Source of the DNA: Macrotrachela quadricornifera
Taxonomy: Eukaryota; Rotifera; Eurotatoria; Philodinida; Philodinidae
Direction of reading: 5' to 3'
NCBI GenBank assembly: GCA_022393335.1
Contig: JAJEKB010021311.1
Coordinates: forward strand, 957,608 to 1,021,607
DNA: 64,000 nt
This document shows, piece by piece, positions 50,383 to 61,836 of this stretch; position 1 is the first letter of the stretch, and each line of letters begins with the position of its first letter. The translations under genes and the position numbers were made by a program. The notes under the pieces are model-generated. The model had not been told where the DNA came from. It saw nothing but the letters and a program-made list of their open reading frames with translations, and searched no databases.

Positions 50383-50438
50383 TCAGAAAATATTATTGAT
50401 ATTATACAATGGAATAGAGAAACATTTTTTATACTCAC

Positions 50439-51501
50439 CCGCGGACCATCGTTGTTTTAGTTTCAAATGAATCACATGTTTCTTCGTTGTATCATCGTAT
50501 TGAACGCTTTGAACACTAAAACAAACCCCTGGTGTTATAAGTTCTTCTTCTTCTTCGGCATATTCCGATACTTGACTAAGATCAGCAATAAAAGCAAACA
50601 ATACATCCATGATAAACAATACGTTTCCAAACATCTCAGCCACTTTACGATTACGACTACACGACGTAAAAGCTTGCAACGAGTGATATTCGTTGGGACG
50701 TTTGGCCATATCTTTATAAGTAGCGATCTGCTCGGGCCCTAGCTGGGCTCCTCGGTAAAGTTTCGTTTTTATTTTTACTTCTTTATTAAATGGATCATCC
50801 CAGAGGAGTAGACAAAAAGGTCCTAATGTATTAATTTTATCACGCCAATCTTGTTCATGCTCCTTGCTCCCTATTAATCTCATGATTTCATTCAAGTTTT
50901 TGTATAAGAAACTCCCCAAGGAGTAAAGATAAGCACAACGTTTCCATACTTCTTCCATTCCTTCATTCTTTTTTGCCATAAGTAAATTAGCTAATTTCTC
51001 GGCTTCACGTCGTTTTCCTATTTGTTTGCCTTCTTCAATAATGCCCAAAGCGGCTTTTTCAACCAGTGGCGGTATAAGGTCATTGTTCTTTGAAGGTAAA
51101 TCATATTTACGAAGACCTAAGCTTCTTCGTACTTCCACGACAAATGGCGAAATCCAACCATACTGACCACCGAAAGAGCGTCCTGAAGGAAGAGGAACAT
51201 CCATGAAGCGCGCCTTTCGTAGATGTTTACTCTCTCTCTTACGAATTACTCGCTGTACGAATGCCTGTTTGTTTTTATCATCGCTGGAAATCTGAACTTT
51301 GTGTTTAAAATCAATATAATAGTTATCCAGCATGGCTTTTGGTTGTTTCTTCAAAAATGCTTCTTCAATGATCAGATTTTCTACGTCTGAATATTGGTTC
51401 CATTGGTCTGGCTTTGACTTTGACCATGGATCTAGATTAGCCTTCCACATCCACTCAATATGCTTTAAGGAGCTCGAGGGTATAGATGATGCTTCGACCA
51501 T
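50439..51501 (-). CDS. WWE-domain mono-ADP-ribosyltransferase, last exon not placed
   Basis: The first exon encodes 354 residues from the ATG at 51501 to a donor at 50438 (G|GTGAGTAT), phase 1. An N-terminal WWE domain (about 13-90, Trp at 17, 19, 26 and 34) is followed by an ART domain. All arginine-type motifs are present: YRGAQ (Arg250), the serine motif FTSCS (279-282) and E-E-E-E-E-L-I-T-P-G with ExE at 318/320. The protein would transfer ADP-ribose from NAD to target proteins, with WWE binding ADP-ribose or a partner protein. No signal peptide, so intracellular. TATAAA (51564-51559) lies 58 bases upstream. Reading through the donor adds 18 residues and a stop, so intron retention is an alternative end. 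The missing exon is short, perhaps within 50330-50280. Confidence 0.8.
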
Positions 51502-51558
51502 AATTATCGCTTCTTATGTCTTGTTTTCAATGATAAAGACGTTGCAGTAACCAGTTGA

Positions 51559-51564
51559 TTTATA
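51559..51564 (-). promoter_or_regulatory. TATA-box candidate of the WWE-ART gene
   Basis: On the minus strand TATAAA lies 58 bases upstream of the ATG at 51501, a suitable core promoter position. Confidence 0.45.
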
Positions 51565-51918
51565 GTCTAAAAATATGCAAATATGATAGAGGAAATGATA
51601 TCTCGAATTTTTGTTTCTGTTTCAGTTTAATCAATTAACGAGGGAACCTATCCAAATGTCAAACTGCGTTTGACTCCATATTTTTATTATGAGTAGAACT
51701 CAGTGAGACTAAAGCATTCCTAATAGATTCGGACTCATGATGTATCTTAACGGACATCGAACTGTTACATAGGTGTAAAAATATAGGGTTCTGTGCTTTA
51801 TTTTTCGATTTTTCTTTTTTACTATAAGAAATTAACATATTCACAGCAGAGAGGGCCATTGATGGTCCGCACTGTATTTTAACAACAAACTTAAGAAAAA
51901 GAATAGTTTTTCTTCTTA

Positions 51919-53617
51919 CCCATGTGAAAATTTTTTAGAGTTAAACGCGTTTGTAAACGCATCCGAACCGCGTTTAAAACGCATACAATAAACGCAGTGA
52001 ACGCGTCGGAACTGAAACATTTGACGCGTCTTGACGCGTTTCTTTTCTTGAACGCGTCTGAACGCATCCAAAAATAAGATGAAACATTGAACGCTTCAAA
52101 CGCGTTTCGATTCATGAACGCATCTAAACGCGCTTAATTTTTTTGGAAAAAATTTGATTCCATCCTCAGAGGTTCAATCTACGTCATTATCATCTTCACA
52201 TTATGATCATCTCTTGCACGAGGCATCGTCTATAACATTTATTTGATTTTTATAGATACATTTAGATTGTGCGACAAGTGAGGCTAGAACATAAGACGTT
52301 AGATTAGAAGTCTACTTACTTGAACCAATGAACTATATTGGCATATATATGCATTAGTTAGATTTATCTTTTAATAAGATAGTCTTAAGACTTATTTCAA
52401 ATAAAATTAAATGTATAAAATATCATAAATCTTCTTCAATATTAGTTAAGAATTTATATTTCTGATAATTTTCGAATGATAAATTGTAGACTTCTTCATT
52501 GAAGAAAATAAGACAAATGAAAGTAGATTATAGTTCTTCAAGAAAGATTAACTAATTTCGTTGAAATTAAAAGCAGTTTAATAAACTCGCAGAAAATATT
52601 TTTATTTCTAAAACTAATAATTATATAATTCTGCTCCTTAGTTTTATTTTTGGTGAATTTTTAAATATTCTTATTTGTTATTTTCTGGAACAATAATTTG
52701 CATCGGCTACTCGACTTTGACTCGTATTCGTGAATAATCATTATTTTTCGTTTTATTCCATGTCTAAAAATTTAATTTTTCAACTAAAACATCTTTGACA
52801 GAAAAGATTCAATTGAACAGAACTAAAAGCTTATACTGTAATATAAGATAATTTCTAATCTAAGAAATGTAATGGTTTCGTTTGAAAAGACTATTAAAAT
52901 TATTATTAGTTATCTGAAACTTTATTACATTCCACAAAATGATTGAATATCATTGTAAAAATACTTGAAAACATCAACTATAAGTTTTCTAAACTATAGA
53001 GTAATTAGGTGCATAATTATGTAGAAATCTTTCAGGGATAATGTCTAATTAATAGGTATTGTCAAGTTTGTTCGAGCATTGCTAAAAGTTATTAGTAAAC
53101 TCACAGTTATTTTTATCTAAAAATAGTGTGTGGACGCGTATTTGACCAGTTCGACGAGGAAAATCTATTGAAACGCATTTTGGGCTCTTCTATATGGAGA
53201 AATGTGTCTACCATAAACGCGTTTAAATGCGTTTGGGCACAGATATGATGCGTTTGAACGCGTTTATCACCAGAAATATACCAAAACGCGTTCAGCTATA
53301 GAAATGAATGAAACGCGTTTCTATTCAAAATGCATCTAAACGCGTTTCTCAGTTCAAACGCATCAGAACGCGTTTTTTAAACGCGTCTAAATATGTTTTC
53401 TTAATCGAAACGCTTCGAAACGCGTTTGATGTGTCGCATAAGCTAAACGCATTCGTGTTATAAACGCGTCTCCGTATGTATCTTATTAGAAACGCGTTCA
53501 AACGCGGTCATTGGATGCGTTTGGACGCGGTTCATTATATTTTGAAACATCCGACGCGTTCAAACGCAGACTAAACGCGTCTAAACGCGTTTAGTCTGCG
53601 TTTCAGAGTTACATGGG
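51919..53617. mobile_element. 1699-bp non-autonomous element with dense ACGCGT subterminal repeats
   Basis: The ends are CCCATGT (51919) and ACATGGG (53617), flanked by CTTA on both sides (51915-51918 and 53618-53621), a 4-base target duplication. Both ends carry many variants of AAACGCGTTT/AACGCATC: about six exact ACGCGT plus near matches in 51947-52136, and about fourteen in 53137-53603, against none in the middle ~1 kb. A perfect hairpin (arms AAACGCAGACTAAACGCG, 53562-53579 and 53586-53603, 6-base loop) sits 7 bases inside the right end. The frame at 52115-51891 merely reads through the repeats. No transposase is encoded. CCC ends and 4-base target fit a piggyBac relative, but the target is not TTAA. 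Confidence 0.65.
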
Positions 53618-53678
53618 CTTAGATAGGGGGCTACACGTAATGTGTGACCTGCTCTGCCTCACTATTTCTTTGAATTCT

Positions 53679-54120
53679 TTAATGTGTAGAGTAATATTTC
53701 TCGTTCAAACAATCAAGACAAAAAAAATTATTACAATCAGAACAGAAAGTTTTTATTCTCTTTATTGTTGCATGACATGCTTCTCTTGATTGTTGCTCCT
53801 TGTTTTTCTCATAATAGCCAGCGCAGCTTTTTCGGACATTGCGTGCATCTCCTTCGTTTTCTTTAAGCTTGTAATCAGCTAGTTTGCGCTTCGGATAACT
53901 TCTTGATCGCTGTCTAGGAATAGGTTTCAGCTCCTCGAATGACATACTAAGGAGTAAAGATCGCAGAAGACTTTCATGAAACTGTAGAAGAGTCATGTCA
54001 CTTGTGGCATAATTTTCCGTATATTTAAAATATCTATTAACTATTGTGATCCCAAATATCAAAAGAGAAAACGTTTGGAATATATCCGGAAGAGAAAGAA
54101 AAGCAACGAGGTGTCCATAC
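53679..54120 (-). pseudogene. piggyBac-like transposase, C-terminal remnant
   Basis: An open frame reads from about 54120 (no ATG, so a fragment) to 53679. It has a helix like the last part of the DDE domain (FGITIVNRYFKYT, LLQFHESLLRSLL), then a basic linker and a zinc-binding tail (SCAGYY...REACHATIKRIKTFCSDC..FFCLDCLNEKYY). This Cys/His pattern matches the C-terminal zinc ribbon of piggyBac-type (DDE_Tnp_1_7) transposases. The catalytic Asp residues would lie upstream and are absent. It starts only 61 bases from the ACGCGT element, which may be chance or mark a relation. Confidence 0.6.
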
Positions 54121-55029
54121 TATACTCATCATCTATACGAATACAGAAAAGAAAGAAAAAGAAGATATAAGTGATTCACGTTGTGACATAATTCATCATA
54201 GAATTTCATTTGTATTTATAAATTCGAGAAAAAACAGTCAAAAATAACGCTGTAAAAAGAATGCCAAAGAAAAACAATGGAAACTGCATTTGACTTATCT
54301 CATTCGTACTATGCGGTACATGAGAGAGAAAAATAAATTTGAATAATTAATCTGTTTGGCATGAAAAAGATCATGAATGCAATAATGTAAATAATGGAAA
54401 AAAACTGATGGTATATACCAATAAGATCAATAAGTGTATTTATTAAACGGAGAATGTAAACAAAAAACGAATCTGTGAAAGCCATTTTTTAAGAAAACCG
54501 AATCGCTCTGAATGTGTTAAGATCTGGAATTTTTAACATATAATTTTCATTCGATACACGAGACTGGGTCATATTCAATCGAGCTGATTCCACCAATTCC
54601 GATACAACATTAATTCAAGGCTTTCTGTACTCTAACGCAGGGAAAAAAGAATATATCTTTTTGTTTGGTTTGGGATCATACGAGCATCAATTAATCTGTA
54701 TATCTATTGATTGGCTTAACCATTTTTCTCATATTTCGTATAAAGAATAATCACGTCCAGCACTATTGTATCTTCTTGTGTATTAAACGACAACTTTATG
54801 TTACATGAAACACTACAAAAGTTTCTGCACTCGGCTCTTCGAAAAGTCTCAGTTTGGGTTCGATCGTTCTGTAATAATGCTTATACACATTTAGGATTAT
54901 GTGCAGAGTTTCAGGTTTCTAAGTCATGCACTTCGCTGTAGCTTGCCATTTCTTTTATGGCAGTGCACGCAATCTACTAATGGATGATCCATAATAAATA
55001 GAAGAACTTTGCATTGCATTTTTTATTCC
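54121..55029. other. Intergenic stretch, nothing recognised
   Basis: No further transposase sequence, gene or RNA seen. Confidence 0.5.
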
Positions 55030-55039
55030 TAAATATGGT

Positions 55040-55605
55040 TTATTTAAAAAACAAAATATACCAGAAGATACAGCTTGAAAAGCGCTATAATTTGCACAGA
55101 ACAAATAATTTTACCGCTTCATTTTCTCTGCTAAAAAATCAACAAAGTTTTGAATAATCAAGTTTTGACACTATGAAAACAACATTTTTTTGATAACAGA
55201 CGAATTTGTTTTATTCTTATATCATCATAGAAGACAGCTTATTTTACAGTTAGATTTCCTTATTTTGAAAATCGACGAAATTCTGTATGATCAAATTTCG
55301 ACGTTGCGAAAAGTGTTTTTTTCGTATACCACGAACTCATGTTTTATTTTTAAAAACGAAGTACATCATAAGATGCAGCGTGAAAAACTCTACAATTTAT
55401 AATATAAAGCTTGCGTTAATTGTTCTTTTTTATTCTGAAAATAAAAGCAAAATTCTGAACTACCTATTACAGCGTCGAGAATTGATTGCTCAAAATACTC
55501 TTTATTTTGAAAAGAAAAATTACATAACCAATTAAAGCTTTATATTGCAGATTCTAAAGCTTTTCACACTACATCTTTTGGTATATTTTATTTTTTTAAC
55601 ACAAC
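55040..55605. repeat. MITE-like repeat with ~50-bp inverted ends
   Basis: The left end at 55048-55095 (ATATACCAGAAGATACAGC, GCGCTATAATTTGCA) recurs inverted at 55546-55598, and a third, direct copy of its inner part is at 55352-55400. The interior has a partly duplicated segment (ATCAAGTTTTGACACTATG near 55160 and ATCAAATTTCGACGTTGCG near 55290). The same motif occurs at 8571-8625 and 8759-8815. The frames at 55190-55535 are repeat read-through. Confidence 0.6.
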
Positions 55606-57480
55606 CTTTTTGATAATGAAAATATTAAATGAAAATTTGTCATTATCACAAATCACGCACTATGTCGCGCATGGATAAAGTGCATGTTACTCACGTAAAA
55701 GAAATGGTAAATTGCGGCATCATATAAGACTTGGAAGTCTGAAATTTTGTATACAGTCCTAAATATGTCTAAGCATTATAACAGTATATTTGAATTCAAA
55801 CCAATGCTTTTCAGAGAGTCGGGCGCAGAAACTTTTGTAGTGCCTTGTGTATAATTACAAAATCTCAAGAAACTTTAATTTTCATATATTATATTTTCAT
55901 AGTTTTATTTCTTATGGCTTTATTCCCTATACCTGTATATTTTGACACCTCTATACCTCTGTATCCTTGCCCCTTATATCCTTACACTCTTCTGTCTTTA
56001 TCTGCTTATAATCCTGCAACCTTATCCCCTATACTCCTGTAGTCCTATTCTCTATAGCCATCATCCAAAACCCTTAATTTAAAACTATACCTTCAACCTA
56101 AAATCTAAATCCCAAAAGCTCTGCGTTAGTTCTGGTATTGGCACATGCCTAATTAAGAGGAAAGCGGGTATCGAAGGGGGAACATGGTCATGCTGAACGT
56201 GTATATATTAAATTACAGTGCATACTTTCTACTACTGTGTAAATAAGCCGCATAAAGCTATGAACAATAGTAATCATATTTCAAAACACACGTCAAGAGT
56301 GTTTTTAATGAAAGAAATGGAACACGACAATTGAACTAGCATATTCATAAGAATACTAACTATAAAATGATTGTCTACTGAAAATATCATATGAGCCTAT
56401 ATTTGTAGTTTTTAGCAAAATACGCACATTGCTTTCCAATAATCAAATGATATTTCAAATAAATTCATATCTTCAAACTCTAGAATCTTGATCAGTGCTG
56501 AGTAGCTTAGTATTGTCCATTTCAGAGTAAACTGGCTGTCGCTATGTTTTGAATAACTTTTAATCGATTAAGACTATTGAGCTGGGGTTGCGTACGTAGC
56601 TGCAAACAGTGGATATTGAGACATCTTTCTCTATCAATCATTACAGTTCACAAATACTTTTTTACGACTTTTAATACTTTACTATGTTACAATTTTTCGA
56701 CATTCTAACTTCTATTATACTAAATTGTAGATAGAATTCCGATGTATGTACGATAAAGCTACCATATTTCAAAATAGTCTGGTTGAAGAAAGGAGATCCA
56801 GAAGATGGCATGAATACGTCAAAGTTTGACCGTATATACATTGGAATTCGATCTACAAGTTGGCATAATGGACGTTAAAATGTCGAAAAAAGTCGTCGAG
56901 AAAGGACAAAAACAACATAGTAAAATATTAGTAGCTGTAAAAAAGTATTTATGTCCTCCAATGAATACTAGAGAAAGGTGCCTCACAATCAACTGTTTCC
57001 AGCTACGTAACCCCGAGGCCGAGTCTTAATCCATCAAAATTTATTCGAAAAATGACCACGGCCATTTTACTCTCAAACAGACAATAGTGCTTTAAATTTG
57101 AACCCGGTCAGAGCATATTTGATCAAGGTAACGAATATATTATTACAGCAAAACTAGTGACCGTAACAATTGTATATCTCTGCTTAGAATACCTGAAAAA
57201 ACCAAACTTTTGCAGGGTGTTCAATAACTCACGGAGGACTATCGTTTGGCCATATACTCGATCCAAAAGCAAAGAAACAGTTGTGGATGTTTCCTCGCAA
57301 GATTCGTAATCATTCCTAATGTTACAATGAATCTGCTATATTGAAAAGTTGCTGTTAAATCCGTGGTATTATTTATACAGTAAATGGACCATACTGGTAT
57401 TTATTAATACCAGTGATCAATGCTCTCCTTCTCACTAACTAATAGGCAATGTTTTACTCTCTAAAAAAAACGGTACTGTC
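55606..57480. other. Intergenic stretch, nothing certain
   Basis: A 67-codon frame at 56826-57029 (VEKGQKQHSKILVAVKKYL) could be a fragment of a transposase but has no diagnostic motif. Pyrimidine-rich CCT/CTTAT sequence lies at 55925-56060. Nothing else recognised. Confidence 0.45.
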
Positions 57481-57489
57481 AAACTTGAA

Positions 57490-57720
57490 AATTGAATTCA
57501 AGTATTCAACTATTCAAGTTTTGGAGTATCCAACTATTCAATTATTCAAGTTTTCGAGTATTCAAGTATTTAACCATTCAACTATTCAAGTATTCAAGTT
57601 TTCGAGTATTCAAGTATTCAACCATTCAACTATTCAAATTTTCAAGTATTCAACTACTCAATTATTCAAGTATTCAACCATTCAACTATTCAAATTTTCA
57701 AGTATTCAACTATTAAAGAC
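57490..57720. repeat. ATTCAAGT/ATTCAACT minisatellite
   Basis: About 25 imperfect copies of an 8-10 base unit (TATTCAAGT, TATTCAACT, ATTCAAAT). Higher-order blocks such as CAACCATTCAACTATTCAA recur near 57572, 57618 and 57677. Two open frames rich in FKYS and IQLF come from the repeat and are not genes. Confidence 0.85.
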
Positions 57721-57794
57721 GATTGGAAGCCAATGCAGGTTCAGTACTATCAAACTTAAAAGTTGGGTTCAAGTATTCAACTATCATTTCAACA

Positions 57795-58112
57795 CATTAT
57801 AACATGATGAACCGAAAGATTTAATATAATTATAATTGAATGTTATAATAGTGCAGAAAGGAAGTTGTGTTTTGATAAAAAAAATCAAATTTTCACATTT
57901 AAAAATAGAATATGTAATAAGAAATGATTTCTTCCAAGACAGTAGTCAAATATTTTTCTTAGACTTTTTATGAGTTTTTTCATTCTTTCATAATACGCTA
58001 TTTTTAAATGTGAAAATTTGATTTTTTTTTATCAAAATACAGCTGCCTTTCTACTATATTATAACACTCAGTTATAATTACATTAAATCTTTCGGTTCAT
58101 CATATTATAATG
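57795..58112. mobile_element. 318-bp fold-back element (MITE)
   Basis: The arms start CATTATAACATGATGAACCG and pair through GAAAGATTTAAT, TAATTATAA, GTTATAATA, AGAAAGG, TTTTGATAAAAAAAA, and TCAAATTTTCACATTT to about 57913 on the left and 57998 on the right, with a ~85-base spacer. Identity is high (only scattered changes), so it is younger than the other inverted repeats. No reading frame. The target duplication is unclear. Confidence 0.7.
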
Positions 58113-58151
58113 TGGCCATCATATAATGATTTCAATGTACAGCGTTTAGTA

Positions 58152-59072
58152 TCTATATATATAAAGAAGAAAGTTTGTTTCTCTGTCTGCTTGTTCTTTA
58201 TGCATTTGAACACAGTACGAGCAAATGCAATGAAATTATGCATGGAATACCATTTCGCCCAGTGGAAGGGCATAGGGTAGTCTTCGGCCTAAATTTTTCA
58301 TGTGAGGGGGATGTTCGTCCCCTCTTATAGTTGGATCTACTACAGTAAATGCCTTTTTCAGAGAATTTATGCGTATTATTGTTTTCTCAATAATTCACGA
58401 ACAAAAGTATATTAATACATGTGCTTTTTGTCAATGGTCATGCGACATTTTAGGATAATCAAAAGAAAACGAATAGAATGTGTAAAATGAAGAGTAACCA
58501 TAGGAATGAAAGTTTTCATCGAATGAAGAAGACAACAAGTGAGATAAATTCCATTATTCATAACTCATAGTCTATATATATAAAGACGAAGTTGTGTCTG
58601 TCTGCCCGTTTTTTAGGCATTTGGACACGGCACGAGCTAGCGGTGTCAAACTTTCTATGGCATACTCTTAGACCCCGAGGACGTTTGAGAGGGAGTCAGG
58701 ATGACCGACGAAAGGTCTGGGCTGAAATTTGACACAGTTTACAATATATTGCAATTTTCTTAGTCTTTCAAAAACTTCGGAGCATTTATTGTCATTGCTA
58801 GCATATTCACTCCTTAGTGTCATTTTTTTTTGAATTGGGTGTTGCTATAAAGTATTGGAATACGCATGAGTTAAGAGAAAGACTGTCACATCCCCACATT
58901 ATTTGCTGAATTATCCCATTTAAAAATGAATGTAAGTGTATACATGACGGAGCATGTAGTAATAACAGATGAAAAGGTCTTAAACAAGCCTTCTATACAT
59001 CTTCTGTCGTTTTCTGGTATGGTAAGTTTCCAGTATGGAGATTTCCCGAACAACGCCAGGCACTACCTCTAG
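58152..59072 (+). mobile_element. 921-bp non-autonomous Helitron with two 5' termini
   Basis: It starts TCTATATATATAAAGAAG at 58152 and ends ACCTCTAG at 59072, flanked by A and T as expected for Helitron insertion. A second 5' terminus (TCTATATATATAAAGACG) is inside at 58571. The part 58571-59072 matches the 408-bp copy at 32731-33138, and 58385-58570 matches 32545-32730. The subterminal hairpin is partly decayed (CCCGAACAACGCCAGG). No coding frame. Confidence 0.8.
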
Positions 59073-60351
59073 TAAGACGTATTTAAACTTTCAATGACTT
59101 GTTTAATATTTTAAAGGAAAATTATTTATAGAGTTCATTTCAGTGTAGAATGTCCTATCGAATAATATATCAATTGATATATTATTTGCATAAGAATTGC
59201 TCAAAAATTTGTGAAATCATTCTTTTTTATATAATGAACTTTGAGACCATTGGTAATGACTAAAGAGCGAATTATCAAAAAAAAGAAAGAAAAGGTTTAC
59301 CAATCAAGTTGACAACTGTAGAAATCATTACTATTATTGACCTTTATAATTGTAGAAAGTTTCAGGTCAAACAGGCTTTGCTTTCTGAATTTTTTCAAAA
59401 CCACACGGGTCTCACTTGCTCTATAATACTAGAGAATTACCAATATTTTGAGGTTCATCATTTTTAGGACAAATTTCAAGGTCTAAAAATTCTGATCCGA
59501 TTGGCGTGTAGTACTAAGATAGTAGTCTTTGTAAAAAGAGTTTGAGCAAAATCGTACGAGCTGATCAGGAAAAATCGAATTCACAAAATGGACCTTTTTT
59601 GGGTCTATATTGGGACCAATGTTAGAAATGAGGATAATACTTATTTACAACGTATCTCTTATTAAATAAGCTAGTTTTGTTCTCCATCTCGAGATCTATC
59701 TCTGGTAAAAATTTTAGGTCTCTATCACATTCTAGTGAAGAGATATTGTAAAAATACTGATGGTTGCTGACCATCCAAAAAAATCAAAAATTGATAAAAA
59801 AGCTTTCAGCGCAATCCCTCTACGGGATTAAAATGTGAAACACGATATAACTGTTTTCGCTGTCGGCGACAGACTGTGATGCTACTTTTGGCTGTCGGTC
59901 ACGGTCTGTGGGGGGAGGGGGGGGTGCAAATTTCTACCCCTAAACACTTCAACACTCTCTTTCAGATCGTGCTTCACCCTCAAGTACTTTGAGGCTTTTT
60001 CAGTCGGTATTCCGAATGTCAGCCAAAATTCAAGCTTTAGGGCTAAAAATTTGGATTTATGCCTAAAAAAATGTCCTCTACAAGATGTCCTAAATCTCAT
60101 CTCAATCTACTATTATCGATTGAGCAGCTCTGGTCGTGGTTCTCGTGCAGTGGCTTCTAAATTAATACTTCAGCATCGAGATATTGAATTTTCAAATCTG
60201 GCTGGTTTTCTCATTTTTTGACTAACAGATACTTGTTTTTCACATTAGGGGCGTAACCAGGAATTTCTCGTAGGGGGGCTCGGCCCCTATAACTTTTTGT
60301 AAAACTAAATAACAACAATCTAACGAGGGAAGGTCTCCAACTGATCCACTC
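59073..60351. other. Intergenic stretch with a G-run
   Basis: No gene. GTGGGGGGAGGGGGGGGTG near 59908-59926 is a strong G-run. TTAGGGGCGTAACCAGGAAT near 60246 resembles the end of many DNA transposons, but I found no matching partner. Confidence 0.5.
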
Positions 60352-60913
60352 CGATTTTTGTGATATTTTGTCCATATGTAGGGGACATTATGCTAAGAAA
60401 AAGCCTAAGAGGATTTGGGCCCATAGGCCTTTTATCTGGAGTTATGGATATTTTACTCGAATTTCTGCCTATAGCAAGGTCTCCATCAAAAAATTAAATA
60501 TCAGTATTCCGAGATGAAACTTTGGCCTCAGGTAGGTCTAGTCGTACGTAGAATGCTCTGAAAATTTCAACTGAAAAGAATGTTTCCTTTCCAAAATACC
60601 AAAGCTTGAACCAACGAACAATTCTGACATCTCTCCTACAATATAGTGGATTTTTTGAAGCTTTGGTATTTTGGGAAGGAAACATTCTTTTGAGTTGAAA
60701 TTTTTAGGACATTCTACCTACGACTAGACCTACCTGTGGTCAAAGTTTCATCTCGGAATACTGATATTTAATTTTTTGATGGAGACCTTGCTATAGGCAG
60801 AAATTCGAGTAAAATATCCATAACTCCAGATAAAAGGCCTATGGGCCCAAATCCTCTTAGGCTTTTTCTTAGCATAATGACCCCTACATATGGGCAAAAT
60901 ATCAGAAAAATCG
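60352..60913. repeat. Near-perfect 562-bp inverted repeat (256-bp arms, 50-bp loop)
   Basis: Left arm 60352-60607 and right arm 60658-60913 have equal length, no apparent indels and only scattered mismatches (for example CCTCAGGTAGG versus CCTACCTGTGG). Pairing includes GGATTTGGGCCCATAGGCC and ATCAAAAAATTAAATATCAG. Transcribed, it would form a 256-bp hairpin. No frame of note. It could be a fold-back transposon or a recent inverted duplication. Confidence 0.85.
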
Positions 60914-61836
60914 CAATTTCGATGAAAAACCGTATTTAATCACGATTTATGTGGCGATTTGTTTTGATAAAATCGCGATTAAATCGTTCGAACTGACAAT
61001 TTTTTTGGGATCCAAAAAACAATCATCAACCAACAAAACTTTGAAATATGCATATTAGATGTAGTTTTACACCCTGCATCTAGTGAGTATATTTCAAAGC
61101 TTTCTTGGTTGTAGAAGCAATGAGAAAAGTTAGCTTCATTGAAAAATCAAATGCTTTTCTTCTATCCGACAAAAATGAGTTTTTTTTTACATTTTTCAAG
61201 ATTTTCCAAGTAGTTCTTGGAACTTTTTGTTCCAGAAAAATAGTTTAAAAGCTTTCTAATATATACAGTGTTACAGAGCTTGACGAGTTCTATCAAATTA
61301 TGTGAAAATATCCAAGAAAAAAGTCTACTCTATGTTCGAATTATTAGCGCTTTAATTTTCTACTTGGTATAAATTTTTTTATTATTTTCGGTTGAAATCT
61401 TAGCGTTATCCACCCTGTATTTTCCATCTTAACAAAAAACATACCGTTTATAATTATCTTCTTTATATGATGCTGTGCTCAAGAAGCCGAGGAAAGTATG
61501 TTTTCGGTAAGCATATTGTATTTCAATAGAAAACCTTACAAAATACAGAAAAATCAAAAGAGGAAAAAAAATAGTCGAAAATATATATGAGAAATGGAAA
61601 TAGTCACATTGGTAGTATAAAAATGAGGAGATAACTACTTAAGAATATAAGAAATAGAAACTAACGAGTTGAGAATATGAAAGGAGGATATTAATTCGTT
61701 GATATTGATGATATTTTGTGGCATTATTCGATTTTCAGTACAGATTTCTATTAGTGCCATACACCCTACAATAAAAGAAAATCTGCAATAGGTTATCATC
61801 CAAACACTATGTTCACTTAACATACCTGGCTTGTTT
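60914..61836. other. Intergenic stretch, nothing recognised
   Basis: 3' flank of the WSC gene. No AATAAA singled out and no other feature. Confidence 0.55.

Noticed and set aside
51891..52115. 74-codon minus-strand frame
   Set aside because: Read-through of the ACGCGTTT repeats.
57449..57802. Frames rich in FKYS and IQLF
   Set aside because: Read-through of the ATTCAAGT minisatellite.
60246..60265. Possible terminal inverted repeat TTAGGGGCGTAACCAGG
   Set aside because: Resembles common DNA transposon ends, but no matching end was found nearby.
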